The notes: a model not told the origin generated them from the sequence alone. Shown: positions 1 through 8,729, counted from the first letter of the stretch. The stretch: 24,718 bases of DNA from Chryseobacterium gleum (GCA_945877045.1 CAMCQW010000004.1:1-24718), one strand, 5' to 3'. Made by a program: numbers and translations.

Positions 1-1884
1 GATGTACATGGCTGGATAATCCATGGTGTGAATATTATCATAGGGAGAATATTTTAACATATAGTAGTAAAAATCAGGATCGTTTGGATTGCCCCATTCT
101 TCCCATTCACTTGTTGTTAGTGGAATTGTTTCGTCTAACATGGTTGTTACAACATCTACAAAAGGAACCTGGCTAACAATGCCTTTCCATAAATAAGGAG
201 CCATATTAGTGACAGCCCCCATTAGCAATCCGCCTGCGCTTCCTCCTTGGGCATAGATCTTATCCTTATCGCAGTAACCCATGTGCCCCATAAATTCTGC
301 CGCATTGATAAAGTCCGTAAACGTATTTATTTTCTGTTGGAATTTTCCGTTTTCATACCACTCTTCCCCCATATATTTACTTCCACGGATGTGTGCAACG
401 GCGAAAACAAATCCTCGATCAAGTAAACTTAATCTTGTAGCACTGAAAACATCCGGTAAGGTATATCCGTAAGATCCATAGCCATAAAGTAGGCAGGGTG
501 CTTTACTAAGTTCAATCCCTTTTTTGTAGACCATACTTATAGGGATTTTTGTACCGTCATTTGCAGTGGCCCAAATTCGCTGAGAAGCATAATTTTCCGG
601 TAAAAAATTGGTATCGATAAGTGCTTTTCGAAACCAAAGAGTTTGTTCACCTGAAACTAAATTATATTGGTAAACCGAAGCTGGGGTAGTCATCGAATTA
701 TAATTATAGAAAATACTTGTAGCGTTTATATCATCATTTAGTCCTAAGCCGACATAATAGGTTTCTTCATTAAAGGAGATGTAGTTTTCCACGCCATCTT
801 TTAGATTTTTCAATTTCAATTTTAACAAGCCATTTTTTCGTTCTTCCAATAAAAGAAAGTCCTTGAAGCAGGAAATAGATTCAATCAATACCTCAGGGTC
901 ATGGGCAATAAATTCGCGGCATTCAGTTATAGATGTTGGAGCAGTTGCCGAGAAACAAACTTTTTTATTGACAGCCTCATCATTACTCAAAATATAGTAG
1001 CCATTTGGATGATCAGAAATTTCATAAATATGACCAGCGGATCGTGGGATGAATATCGTCGGCAATGTGCTTGGATTATTTGCATCAATCCATTGCTCTT
1101 CTGATGTGGTAGAACTATAGGAATAAATCAAGATTAATTTCTTTGTCTTAGAATTCCCGATACCAACGCTGAATTTTTCATCTTTTTCTTCAAAAACTAA
1201 CACGTCTTTCGAGGCATCTGTGCCTATTTCATGACGGAAGACTTGGAATTCTCGTAATGTTTGAGGATCCTTTTTTATATAAAAAATGGTCTTGTTATCA
1301 TTTGCCCAAACAATTGTTCCGCTTGTTTCTTTTATTTTGTCACTTAGAAATTTCCCTGTTTTATTTATTCGTATGCTGATGTCATATTTTCTTCTGCCAA
1401 CAAGGTCCTCGCTCACGGCTAATAAGGTATTGTCTGGCGATGGCGCCCAATCTGCTAATTCGTAGAAAGAGTTGTTTTTTGCACGAATATTCTCGTCGAA
1501 ATAAACAGTTTCTTTGTCTTTTTCAATAAGAATCACCTTTTGATAATCTAACTTTTCTTCGTTTCGAACTTGGTATTTTTTTCCATTTAAGATAAATGGC
1601 GCACTTATCTCATTGGGGTTTATGCGATGGTCAAATTCCGTCATTAATGTTGTAACAAAACCTTGCAGCGGGGCGAAATATGCTTCAGCACTCTTGTTTT
1701 CTTGGCCTAAATAATCCAATACTTCTTTTGAATCGCGTTCCTTCATCCAAAAATAATTATCTGTCCTATGGTGCCCATGGATAGATAAGTCATGGGGAAT
1801 CTTGGCTGCCTTTATTGCTGAATTTTGAGAGTGAAGTGTCATGGTAATTATAAAAGTAGAGCTTAGTAAAAGAAAGGGTTTCAT
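1..1884 (-). CDS. ptrB: Oligopeptidase B (S9A family serine peptidase), exported; C-terminus cut by window edge
   Basis: Reading from an ATG at 1884 on the minus strand gives 628 open codons up to the window edge. The first ~20 residues (MKPFLLLSSTFIITMTLHSQ) look like a signal peptide, so the enzyme probably acts in the periplasm or outside. The N-terminal two thirds fit the S9A beta-propeller (early motif YFWMKERD). The C-terminal part is the alpha/beta hydrolase domain, with FAVAHIRGSKYMGEEWY and the nucleophile motif GGSAGGLLMG, where Ser549 is the catalytic serine. Oligopeptidase B cleaves small peptides after Arg or Lys. Family members run to about 690-720 residues, so roughly 70-90 residues are missing. 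The catalytic Asp and His are expected in that missing part, so the triad cannot be confirmed here. It is divergent from the methyltransferase gene at 1972. The family call is firm; the exact specificity is inferred. Confidence 0.93.
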   Translation of the reverse strand, partial: MKPFLLLSSTFIITMTLHSQNSAIKAAKIPHDLSIHGHHRTDNYFWMKERDSKEVLDYLGQENKSAEAYFAPLQGFVTTLMTEFDHRINPNEISAPFILNGKKYQVRNEEKLDYQKVILIEKDKETVYFDENIRAKNNSFYELADWAPSPDNTLLAVSEDLVGRRKYDISIRINKTGKFLSDKIKETSGTIVWANDNKTIFYIKKDPQTLREFQVFRHEIGTDASKDVLVFEEKDEKFSVGIGNSKTKKLILIYSYSSTTSEEQWIDANNPSTLPTIFIPRSAGHIYEISDHPNGYYILSNDEAVNKKVCFSATAPTSITECREFIAHDPEVLIESISCFKDFLLLEERKNGLLKLKLKNLKDGVENYISFNEETYYVGLGLNDDINATSIFYNYNSMTTPASVYQYNLVSGEQTLWFRKALIDTNFLPENYASQRIWATANDGTKIPISMVYKKGIELSKAPCLLYGYGSYGYTLPDVFSATRLSLLDRGFVFAVAHIRGSKYMGEEWYENGKFQQKINTFTDFINAAEFMGHMGYCDKDKIYAQGGSAGGLLMGAVTNMAPYLWKGIVSQVPFVDVVTTMLDETIPLTTSEWEEWGNPNDPDFYYYMLKYSPYDNIHTMDYPAMYI

Positions 1885-1901
1885 ATGCTAGGTTTGAAAA
1901 A

Positions 1902-1909
1902 CAAAACTA
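1902..1909 (-). promoter_or_regulatory. Candidate -7 element for ptrB
   Basis: The minus strand reads TAGTTTTG, an exact match to the Bacteroidota -7 consensus TAnnTTTG, 17 nt upstream of the ptrB ATG. No clear TTTG or TTG -33 element lies at the expected spacing, so this is a candidate only. Confidence 0.4.
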
Positions 1910-1936
1910 ATCAAAACTTTACACTTCCGCGTTGGC

Positions 1937-1967
1937 TTTGTCTCATTGAAAAACTTAGCTAACTTTG
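1937..1967 (+). promoter_or_regulatory. Bacteroidota-type promoter for the methyltransferase-peptidase operon
   Basis: TTTG at 1937-1940 and TAACTTTG at 1960-1967 are separated by 19 nt. This matches the primary sigma factor promoter described for Bacteroidota (TTTG, N19-21, TAnnTTTG). The -7 element ends only 4 nt before the ATG at 1972, so transcription would start at or within a few bases of the start codon. Confidence 0.65.
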
Positions 1968-1971
1968 TTCC

Positions 1972-2748
1972 ATGAAATCCATTTATAAGTTCCTTATCAA
2001 TAAGCTCCCTCGACCTCTTCTGATTCGCTTGAGTTATGTTTTTAAGGTTTTTGCGCCTTTATTATATCGAGGAAATAAGGTAGAATGCCCTGTTTGTGAA
2101 CGGTCTTTTTCAAAGTTTTTGTCTTATGGTTCTAATGTGGCCTACAGAGATAATGTCTTGTGTCCTTACGACCTAACCTTAGAAAGGCATCGTTTAATGT
2201 GGTTGTATTTAAAAAATGAATCTAATTTTTTTGGACCTGAAAAATTATCATTGCTTCATATCGCGCCTGAGCAATGTTTTATTCCAACGTTTAAAAAACA
2301 ATCGAATTTAACTTATCTAACAGCAGACTTACTTTCTCCTATTGCGGATATGCATTTCGATGTTCACCAAATTCCCTTAGAGGACAATTCTTTTGACGTC
2401 CTCTTTTGTAACCATGTGATGGAGCACGTTGTTGACCCAATTCAATGTATGAAGGAGTTTTTCCGAGTGTTAAAACCGGGTGGATGGGCAATTATGCAAG
2501 TCCCCCAAGATATGAGCAGGGCCATTACCTATGAAGATGAAACGATTACCTCTCCAGAAGAGCGTGAAAAACATTTTTGGCAATATGATCATGTGCGCCT
2601 TTTCGGAAGGGATTATCCCCAATGGATTGAAAAAGCTGGATTTCAAGTGAAGGAGTATCGATTGGCAGATTCTTTTAGCGAAGCGCAAATAGATAAATTT
2701 CGTATTTCAATGGATGAAATTTTATACATTGCTTCAAAACCACTTTAG
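1972..2748 (+). CDS. Class I SAM-dependent methyltransferase with N-terminal Cys-rich (zinc-ribbon-like) segment
   Basis: This 258-residue protein has a methyltransferase type 11-like fold. LLHIAPE (about residues 95-101) fits motif I, DVLFCNHVMEHV fits the acidic motif II/III region, and RVLKPGGWAIMQVPQ is a typical post-core strand and turn. The N-terminal region has CPVC (Cys39, Cys42) and then CPYD (Cys64, Asp67) followed by LTLERHRLMWLYL. Relatives I recall usually have a second CxxC followed by SLERHRLLW, so the fourth ligand appears to be Asp here. The substrate is unknown; related proteins are often found in glycan or lipid modification clusters. The ATG at 1972 is the only sensible start, because the next Met is about 75 codons in. 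It leads a compact operon, with the next gene 3 nt after its stop. Confidence 0.85.
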   Translation: MKSIYKFLINKLPRPLLIRLSYVFKVFAPLLYRGNKVECPVCERSFSKFLSYGSNVAYRDNVLCPYDLTLERHRLMWLYLKNESNFFGPEKLSLLHIAPEQCFIPTFKKQSNLTYLTADLLSPIADMHFDVHQIPLEDNSFDVLFCNHVMEHVVDPIQCMKEFFRVLKPGGWAIMQVPQDMSRAITYEDETITSPEEREKHFWQYDHVRLFGRDYPQWIEKAGFQVKEYRLADSFSEAQIDKFRISMDEILYIASKPL

Positions 2749-2751
2749 GCA

Positions 2752-3768
2752 ATGAAAAGAAAGGCCACGCATTCTTTTTTGCTTTATATTCTTTGTTTCA
2801 ATTGTATTATTTTATTATTCTCTTGTCATCAAGATCATGGTCTCCCTTCTGCCATTCCAACGCCAGCTGACAATCCAATCACGGATGCTAAAGTTGAATT
2901 GGGTAGGCAGTTGTTCTTTGATAAAAGGCTTTCGATTAACAATTCGGTCTCTTGCGCTACTTGCCACAATCCTAAATTTGCCATGACGGATCGTTTGCCC
3001 CTGAGCAAAGGCGTTTACGGCAGGACCGCATTTCGCAATGCCCCGTCCATTCTAAATGCCGCGTATTTAAAAACGATGATGTTTGATGGGCACGTCCCAA
3101 GTTTAGAAATGCAGGCAATTGTCCCGCTTCAAGATCACGCTGAAATGGGACATGATTTGAGAGTGCTTATTCCTAAATTAAGAGGTGTTTCCGCCTATCA
3201 AACTGCCGCTAGAGAGATATTTAATCGGGACTTTGATGCCTTTGTTTTAACTAGAAGCTTGGCTGCTTTTCAACGTACACTCGTTTCTTTTCAATCAAAA
3301 TTTGACCTATTTTTAGATGGGGAATCGAACGCTCTATCTGCTTCTCAAAGACGAGGGTGGTCACTTTTTTCTGGTGTATTAAATTGTGTTTCCTGCCACC
3401 CACCGCCTTTTTTTACAAGCTTTGAAGTGGCAAATAATGGGATCTATCTTGATTATCGTATGGATGAAGGCCGGTTTAGAATTCATAATGATTCCTCAGA
3501 TATTGGAAAATTTAAAATTCCTTCATTACGAAATGTAGAACTTACGGCCCCCTATATGCACGATGGCTCAATGAAAAGTATGGATGATGTATTAAACCAT
3601 TATGTCCAAGGTGGAAAGCACCCCAAAAACCAAGATAAACGAATTCGTGCTTTTATATTATCAACGCAGGATCGCCAAGCGCTAAAATCATTTCTTACTA
3701 GCTTAACGGATACAAGTTTTATGAATACAATTTATGGCGGAAAATCACTTGTTTTTCCTTCCTTCTAA
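2752..3768 (+). CDS. Di-heme cytochrome c peroxidase / MauG-family lipoprotein
   Basis: The 338-residue protein begins with a lipoprotein-type signal (LLFSC, lipidated Cys25), so it is probably anchored in the outer or inner membrane facing the periplasm. Two heme c attachment motifs are present: CATCH (Cys68-His72) and CVSCH (Cys212-His216). Between them is the family signature RNAPSILNAAY with DGH downstream. Met269 in YMHDGS is a plausible distal ligand of the high-potential heme. Bacterial di-heme peroxidases reduce H2O2 to water with electrons from small cytochromes; MauG-type relatives instead oxidise protein or small-molecule substrates. The sequence does not settle which applies. It starts 3 nt after the methyltransferase stop, so it is almost certainly cotranscribed with it. 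Confidence 0.9.
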   Translation: MKRKATHSFLLYILCFNCIILLFSCHQDHGLPSAIPTPADNPITDAKVELGRQLFFDKRLSINNSVSCATCHNPKFAMTDRLPLSKGVYGRTAFRNAPSILNAAYLKTMMFDGHVPSLEMQAIVPLQDHAEMGHDLRVLIPKLRGVSAYQTAAREIFNRDFDAFVLTRSLAAFQRTLVSFQSKFDLFLDGESNALSASQRRGWSLFSGVLNCVSCHPPPFFTSFEVANNGIYLDYRMDEGRFRIHNDSSDIGKFKIPSLRNVELTAPYMHDGSMKSMDDVLNHYVQGGKHPKNQDKRIRAFILSTQDRQALKSFLTSLTDTSFMNTIYGGKSLVFPSF

Positions 3769-3790
3769 AAACGGAACTTATCTTTACAAA

Positions 3791-4402
3791 ATGCAGGAGT
3801 TAAAAAATGAAATCATAAATCGCTTTGGAGAGGAAAATGTTTCGATAATAGGAAACGATTATGGCGATTTCTTTTTAATAAAACCATCTGAACTTACGGG
3901 TTCTTTGTTAATCACCACCGATCTATCGGATTATAAAATGATGGTACATGAAAAACATCAAGGGGAGGAATTTGCAGAGTTGTATTTTTATTTGCCAAGT
4001 TATTGGGATATTCATGCCGTTGACAATCCAACCATGAATTGGGCATTCCCTTGGTTAAATCGAGTTCAATTATATGTTCAAAATAATGCTACATGGTTAG
4101 GCCATGGCCATACAATGCCTTGTGGTAAAGAAATGCAATGTTTATCGTCAACAATGACCCAAAATCATTTCATTGTATCAAAGCCGATCGCTTGTGAAAA
4201 GTTTCTTAGTCCGATGATAGTCGGTGATAAGACAATACATTTTTTAGCTTTAATTCCACTTTTTCCGGATGAAATGGATTATAAACAAGGGAAAGGAACA
4301 GCTAAATTATTTGATAAGTTTAGGAGCCAAGGCGTAACTGAAAAACTCGATGATTATCGAAAATCGACATTGAAAAGTAAATGGAAATTTTTTGGTAAAT
4401 GA
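3791..4402 (+). CDS. SUFU (suppressor of fused)-domain protein
   Basis: From the ATG at 3791 this is a 203-residue cytoplasmic protein with no signal peptide. The bacterial SUFU family is recognised by ELYFYLPSYWDI, the following Trp-rich stretch (MNWAFPWLNRVQ), TWLGHGHTMP, and a late FLALIPLFPDEMDYK segment before a KLFDKF helix. Bacterial SUFU proteins occur as free-standing proteins of unknown role and as putative immunity proteins in polymorphic toxin loci. No toxin gene is visible in this window. An in-frame ATG at 3734 would extend it by 19 residues but would overlap the preceding gene by 35 nt, and the extension looks unlike the domain. I therefore prefer 3791, which leaves a 22-nt gap. 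Its stop overlaps the next start as ATGA. Confidence 0.8.
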   Translation: MQELKNEIINRFGEENVSIIGNDYGDFFLIKPSELTGSLLITTDLSDYKMMVHEKHQGEEFAELYFYLPSYWDIHAVDNPTMNWAFPWLNRVQLYVQNNATWLGHGHTMPCGKEMQCLSSTMTQNHFIVSKPIACEKFLSPMIVGDKTIHFLALIPLFPDEMDYKQGKGTAKLFDKFRSQGVTEKLDDYRKSTLKSKWKFFGK

Positions 4403-5313
4403 GAGGAATCTGGAAGGCGCACGGCGCTTTGTTACTTGTTAATTTATTGTATGCCGCAAGTCATGTGATAGCAAAAGATGTCATGCCGACTTATTTATCG
4501 CCAAATGTTTTCATTTTATTAAGGGTTAGTGGAGCTTGTCTGCTTTTTTGGTTGATGTTTCGACTGTTTGCCTACGAAAAAGTGGCAGTAAAGGACTTTT
4601 TTTTACTAGCGATCTGTGGCCTTTTTGGCGTCGCCATTAACCAGTTGTTTTTCTTTCATGGGCTCAATCAATCTTCGGCTTTTAATGCGGGGATTATTAT
4701 GGCATTTAATCCAATTATTGTTTTAGTTCTCTCATTTTTCATTTTAAAAAATAACATTAATTATCGCCAATTAGTAGGCGTTCTCTTGGGAGCAATTGGT
4801 GCTATTTTGTTAACAATGAATAGTTTTAAGGATAACTCTTCTACGTTTATGGGAGATGTTTTCCTGGTGGTAAATACCATCTCTTATGCCTTGTATTTAA
4901 TTTTGGCCAAGCCGCTAATGGTTAAATATCGCCCCTTAACGGTTGTTACATGGGTATTTACTTTTGGACTTCTCTTCGTGCTATTATTTCCCCCAATGCT
5001 AAGGGATGTCAGCAACACTAATTTTAGTGTGATCCCTATGAATATCGTTGGAATAATTATTTACGTCATTGTTGGGGTTACGTTTTTAACCTATTTGCTT
5101 ACGATGTATGGATTAAAGCAGTTGGGTCCCACAATTTCATCTACCTATATTTATGCTCAACCAGTAATGGTAATCTTTTTTACGATTATTTTTGCCACGC
5201 TAAATTGGACCTCGATTGATTCCTCTTCTAGCATTACAACCATAAAATTCGGCCTTATGATGCTAATATTTATTGGGGTTTATCTTTCGAGCTCAAAAAA
5301 AAATAAAATATGA
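4399..5313 (+). CDS. EamA/DMT-family transporter (10 predicted membrane helices)
   Basis: The 304-residue protein is strongly hydrophobic throughout, with about ten membrane segments arranged as two EamA repeats (roughly residues 5-140 and 150-295). The first repeat holds the family-like stretch FGVAINQLFFFHGLNQSSAFNAGII and the second holds YLLTMYGLKQLGPTISSTYIYAQPV, matching the usual helix-breaking Pro and aromatic pattern near repeat ends. The family exports or exchanges small metabolites such as amino acids or purines across the inner membrane; no substrate can be read from sequence. Its ATG overlaps the SUFU gene stop (ATGA), and its own stop overlaps the next ATG in the same way, which indicates translational coupling. 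Confidence 0.9.
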   Translation: MRGIWKAHGALLLVNLLYAASHVIAKDVMPTYLSPNVFILLRVSGACLLFWLMFRLFAYEKVAVKDFFLLAICGLFGVAINQLFFFHGLNQSSAFNAGIIMAFNPIIVLVLSFFILKNNINYRQLVGVLLGAIGAILLTMNSFKDNSSTFMGDVFLVVNTISYALYLILAKPLMVKYRPLTVVTWVFTFGLLFVLLFPPMLRDVSNTNFSVIPMNIVGIIIYVIVGVTFLTYLLTMYGLKQLGPTISSTYIYAQPVMVIFFTIIFATLNWTSIDSSSSITTIKFGLMMLIFIGVYLSSSKKNKI

Positions 5314-8078
5314 TTCGATCTCTACTTCTTGTTTATGGGTTATTTTTCGCCATAGGCACGTTTTCTCAAAAAATAGCAATTGACCACACGGCATATAATC
5401 GTTGGAACAAAATTGAAAGACAGGTTATTTCAAATGATGGCAACTGGATTGCCTATGAAACTACGCCATTAAAAGGGGATGGATTTGTTTGTATATTTAA
5501 TGTGTTAACGAATAAAACGGATACAATTCATAGAGGGAAAGATCCTATGTTTAATGCTCATTCAACTTTATTGCTCGTTAAAATAACTCCAGGCTATGAC
5601 ACCTTGAGGAACTGTGAGTTTAATAAAGTGGAAAAAACGAAATGGCCCAAGGATTCATTATATATTTTAGACCTGAGTACGCAGAAAAGCCTTAAAGTAG
5701 CTAAATTAAAGCAGTATAAATTATCAGATGATGGCGGAAGGATTGCTTATCTAACAGAAGCTGCAAAGATTTCCCCTGCGAAAAAAAAGTGGTACTGTCC
5801 ATTTCAAAAAAAGGAACAGCCAGCACCTAAATCTAATGGTGGATTATTAGTGGTCTTAAATAATTCGTTGGAAAAGGAATTTGAAAAGAAACAGGTTACG
5901 GAGTTTGAATTCACGCCGAAAGGGGAATGGATTAGTTTTATAACTCACCAAAAAGTAAAATCGGATTCTTGTTCTCTTCATTTTTATGATTTTAGTTCAA
6001 AAAGTAGTCATCAATTAATCAATGAAACAGCCTATAAATTGCCTGCTTGGAGCCCGGATTATTCAAAAGTTGCTTTTTTAAGTTCTTCCGATTCTTCGAA
6101 AATAAAGCAATTTAAGCTTCATTTTATGTCTACCTCAGATTGGGTAGATTGGGTAATTGGGGATTCCTTAACCAAGGAAATTGATACAACGAAAGGAATT
6201 AGTGAAAATCGGGCACCCTTGTTTAGCAGGCAAGGAAACTATTTGTTTTTTGGGGTAGCGGATCGAGTAAAAGTGGTAAAGGATACCTTGCTAGATGCTG
6301 AAAAAGTGCAGTTGGATATTTGGCATTATCAAGACGATCGAATTCAACCGCAGCAATTGGTTCAGTTAAAAGAGGATCTTAAAAAGAATGACCTATATGT
6401 GTTGGATATTGTACATAAAAAGATCCTTAAGCTAAGTAATGATACCTTGAGAGTTTATGTTGATAAAAATCAAATTGGCGACTTTTTACTAGCAACTTCA
6501 AATGGTTCTTATGCCATACAATCGCAATGGAGTTCCCCTGCCTTAGAAGATGTTTACCGGATTCATTTGCAAACCGGCGAGATAAGATTGATAAAGGCGG
6601 CGCAAGGTTTCGGTGGCGCCTTGTCTCCAAAAGGACGTTTCTATTCTTATTTTGATGCAACTAGCAAAAACCATTTTTTAGTTGACATGGATAAGGATAC
6701 GGAAACTTGTGTTACTTGTGAGGTAAAAAATGTTACATGGCACGAGGACATAAATGGCCAGCCAATGTTGGAAGGGCCAATCCGAGATATGCAATACGTT
6801 GCCGGAGAAGATAATTTTATTGTTTCTTCCGAATTTGATCTTTGGAATTATTCCCTTGAAACGAAAAAACTAACTTGTTTAACAGAAAACGAGGGAGCCC
6901 TTAATGGTATTCGCTTATCGCTTACTAAATGGGAATCAGATAGCGTCTATGTTGATTTAAATGATTGTTATGTAAGAGGCTTGAACACTAAAACAAAAGG
7001 CAGTCATATTTTTTCTTTTCAAAATCATAATGGCCATTTGGATTTCAGAGAGGTCTACCAAACAGATCATATTATTACATCCTTGCTTAAATCAAAAAAT
7101 AATAAGCAAATCATGTTGCGTAAAATGAGTATTTCTCAATACCCTGAAATCAGTTTGTTGGATAGCAGCTTTTCAGATGAAAAAATTATCTCTAACACCA
7201 ATCCTCAGCAAATAGATTACAATTGGGCAACGGTAGAGTTGGTAAAGTGGAAGGGATATGATGGTACTTCATTAGAGGGCTTGGTGTATAAGCCGGAAGA
7301 TTTTGATCCAACAAAGAAGTACCCACTGATCATATATTATTATGAATTAAATGCGGACAATTTGCATAATCATAACGCCCCAAAACCTTCTTCTAGCACC
7401 ATTAACCCGGTGGAATATGCTTCTGCAGGCTACTTGGTTTTTATCCCAGACATTCGTTACAAGGCGGGATATCCAGCAAAATCAGCCTATAATTGTATCA
7501 TGAGCGGAACGGATCACCTAATTAAAAATTTCCCTGTTGATTCATTAAAAATGGGATTGCAAGGTCAAAGTTGGGGTGGATATCAAACGGCTCAATTAAT
7601 TACCATGACGAGTAGGTATGCTGCAGCAATGGCAGGTGCCCCTGTTGGGAATATGTTTTCTGCCTACGGCGGAATTAGGTGGGGCTCAGGTTTGAATCGA
7701 CAATTTCAATATGAATCGACTCAAAGTAGGATTGGCAAAACGATTTGGGAGGCGCAAGATGCTTACATTGAAAACTCGCCGATTTTTCATCTTCCTAATG
7801 TAAGTACCCCACTTTTATTAATGCACAACGATATGGATGGTTCTGTTCCTTGGTATCAGAGTATCGAAATCTACAATGGGATGCGCCGTTTAAACAAGCC
7901 TTGTTGGTTATTGAATTACAATAATGATGACCATAACCTTACCAAAATGCCCAATAAAATGGACTTAAGTATTCGTATGCGTCAATTTTTTGACCACTTT
8001 TTAATGAATGAACAAGCTCCATTATGGATTTTAGAAGGTGTAAAGGCTACGGAAAAAGGCAAAATCACGGGTTATTAG
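5310..8078 (+). CDS. Exported S9 family peptidase (prolyl oligopeptidase / DPP-like)
   Basis: This 922-residue protein starts with a signal peptide (MIRSLLLVYGLFFAIGTFSQ). Residues ~30-640 look like a degenerate beta-propeller with repeated W-S-P and strand-turn patterns, for example LPAWSPDYSKVAFLSS. The C-terminal ~270 residues are a peptidase S9 alpha/beta hydrolase domain. The triad is intact: Ser754 in GQSWGGY, Asp843 in HNDMDGSVPW and His875 in DDHNL. The likely role is cleaving short peptides in the periplasm or outside, perhaps as an aminopeptidase or dipeptidyl-peptidase; specificity is not readable. It overlaps the transporter stop by 4 nt and is the last gene of the cluster. The window thus has two exported S9 peptidases, this one and oligopeptidase B, separated by the operon. 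Confidence 0.9.
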   Translation: MIRSLLLVYGLFFAIGTFSQKIAIDHTAYNRWNKIERQVISNDGNWIAYETTPLKGDGFVCIFNVLTNKTDTIHRGKDPMFNAHSTLLLVKITPGYDTLRNCEFNKVEKTKWPKDSLYILDLSTQKSLKVAKLKQYKLSDDGGRIAYLTEAAKISPAKKKWYCPFQKKEQPAPKSNGGLLVVLNNSLEKEFEKKQVTEFEFTPKGEWISFITHQKVKSDSCSLHFYDFSSKSSHQLINETAYKLPAWSPDYSKVAFLSSSDSSKIKQFKLHFMSTSDWVDWVIGDSLTKEIDTTKGISENRAPLFSRQGNYLFFGVADRVKVVKDTLLDAEKVQLDIWHYQDDRIQPQQLVQLKEDLKKNDLYVLDIVHKKILKLSNDTLRVYVDKNQIGDFLLATSNGSYAIQSQWSSPALEDVYRIHLQTGEIRLIKAAQGFGGALSPKGRFYSYFDATSKNHFLVDMDKDTETCVTCEVKNVTWHEDINGQPMLEGPIRDMQYVAGEDNFIVSSEFDLWNYSLETKKLTCLTENEGALNGIRLSLTKWESDSVYVDLNDCYVRGLNTKTKGSHIFSFQNHNGHLDFREVYQTDHIITSLLKSKNNKQIMLRKMSISQYPEISLLDSSFSDEKIISNTNPQQIDYNWATVELVKWKGYDGTSLEGLVYKPEDFDPTKKYPLIIYYYELNADNLHNHNAPKPSSSTINPVEYASAGYLVFIPDIRYKAGYPAKSAYNCIMSGTDHLIKNFPVDSLKMGLQGQSWGGYQTAQLITMTSRYAAAMAGAPVGNMFSAYGGIRWGSGLNRQFQYESTQSRIGKTIWEAQDAYIENSPIFHLPNVSTPLLLMHNDMDGSVPWYQSIEIYNGMRRLNKPCWLLNYNNDDHNLTKMPNKMDLSIRMRQFFDHFLMNEQAPLWILEGVKATEKGKITGY

Positions 8079-8132
8079 TCAATTAATTTAGAATATTTTG
8101 AACAAATTCATCAATTAATAGTTTAAGTATAT

Positions 8133-8729
8133 ATGATACGATCAATATTTATTTTATTCATAACTTTTTCTTTTTCAACTTTTTACGCTCAAAAAGAAGC
8201 GACAAAAACAGCCTATTTTGCAAGCGGTTGTTTTTGGTGTACTGAAGCAATTTTTGAATTAATAGTGGGTGTTAAATCGGCGGAATCAGGATATACCGGC
8301 GGTAAGACGGTAAAACCTACCTATGAGCAAGTATGCTCAGGGAATACGGGACATGCTGAAGCAATAAAAGTAGTGTATTATCCTTCGTCCGTATCATATG
8401 AAAAATTAGTTAGGGCCTTTTTTGAATCACATGACCCGTCGACTTTAAATCAGCAGGGGCCGGATAAAGGAACGCAATATCGTTCTGCTATCTTTTACCA
8501 AAATGATACGGAAAAACAACAGGCATTGTCATATATTAAGGTGTTGAAGGAAAAGAAGACATTTAAAGCAATTACGACTGAAGTTGTTGCTTTTACTGTT
8601 TTTTATCCTGCTGAATATTACCACCAAGATTATGAAAAGAAGAATCCGAATAATGGCTATATTCAAGGAGTGAGTAAGCCTCGGATGGCAGCATTTAAAA
8701 AGAAAACTAAACCACAATTACATGAATAA
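8133..8729 (+). CDS. msrA: Exported peptide-methionine (S)-S-oxide reductase MsrA
   Basis: The 198-residue protein has a signal peptide (MIRSIFILFITFSFSTFYAQ) followed by the MsrA domain. FASGCFWCTEAIF carries the catalytic Cys of the GCFWC motif. Also present are SGYTGGKTVKPTYEQVCSGNTGHAEA, QGPDKGTQYRSAIFY and the late EYYHQDYEKKNP motif, all characteristic of the family. It reduces Met-S-sulfoxide in oxidised proteins. Export implies repair of envelope proteins, which needs an envelope thiol reductant not seen here. No MsrB domain is fused. The 54-nt gap from the preceding peptidase gene includes a weak promoter-like pair (TTTG at 8097, TAGTTTAA at 8119), so it may have its own promoter. 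Its last 8 nt overlap the next gene. Confidence 0.95.
   Translation: MIRSIFILFITFSFSTFYAQKEATKTAYFASGCFWCTEAIFELIVGVKSAESGYTGGKTVKPTYEQVCSGNTGHAEAIKVVYYPSSVSYEKLVRAFFESHDPSTLNQQGPDKGTQYRSAIFYQNDTEKQQALSYIKVLKEKKTFKAITTEVVAFTVFYPAEYYHQDYEKKNPNNGYIQGVSKPRMAAFKKKTKPQLHE

Noticed and set aside
281..1104. Short plus-strand reading frames at 281-472 and 901-1104
   Set aside because: They lie antisense to the strongly conserved oligopeptidase B coding sequence, resemble no known protein and have no start context.
3734..3790. Longer start for the SUFU gene at 3734
   Set aside because: It would overlap the preceding gene by 35 nt and add residues unlike the domain; the start at 3791 gives normal spacing.
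8079..8119. TCAATTAAT direct repeat at 8079-8087 and 8111-8119
   Set aside because: A 9-bp AT-rich word occurring twice in a short intergenic gap is easily chance and has no other supporting feature.
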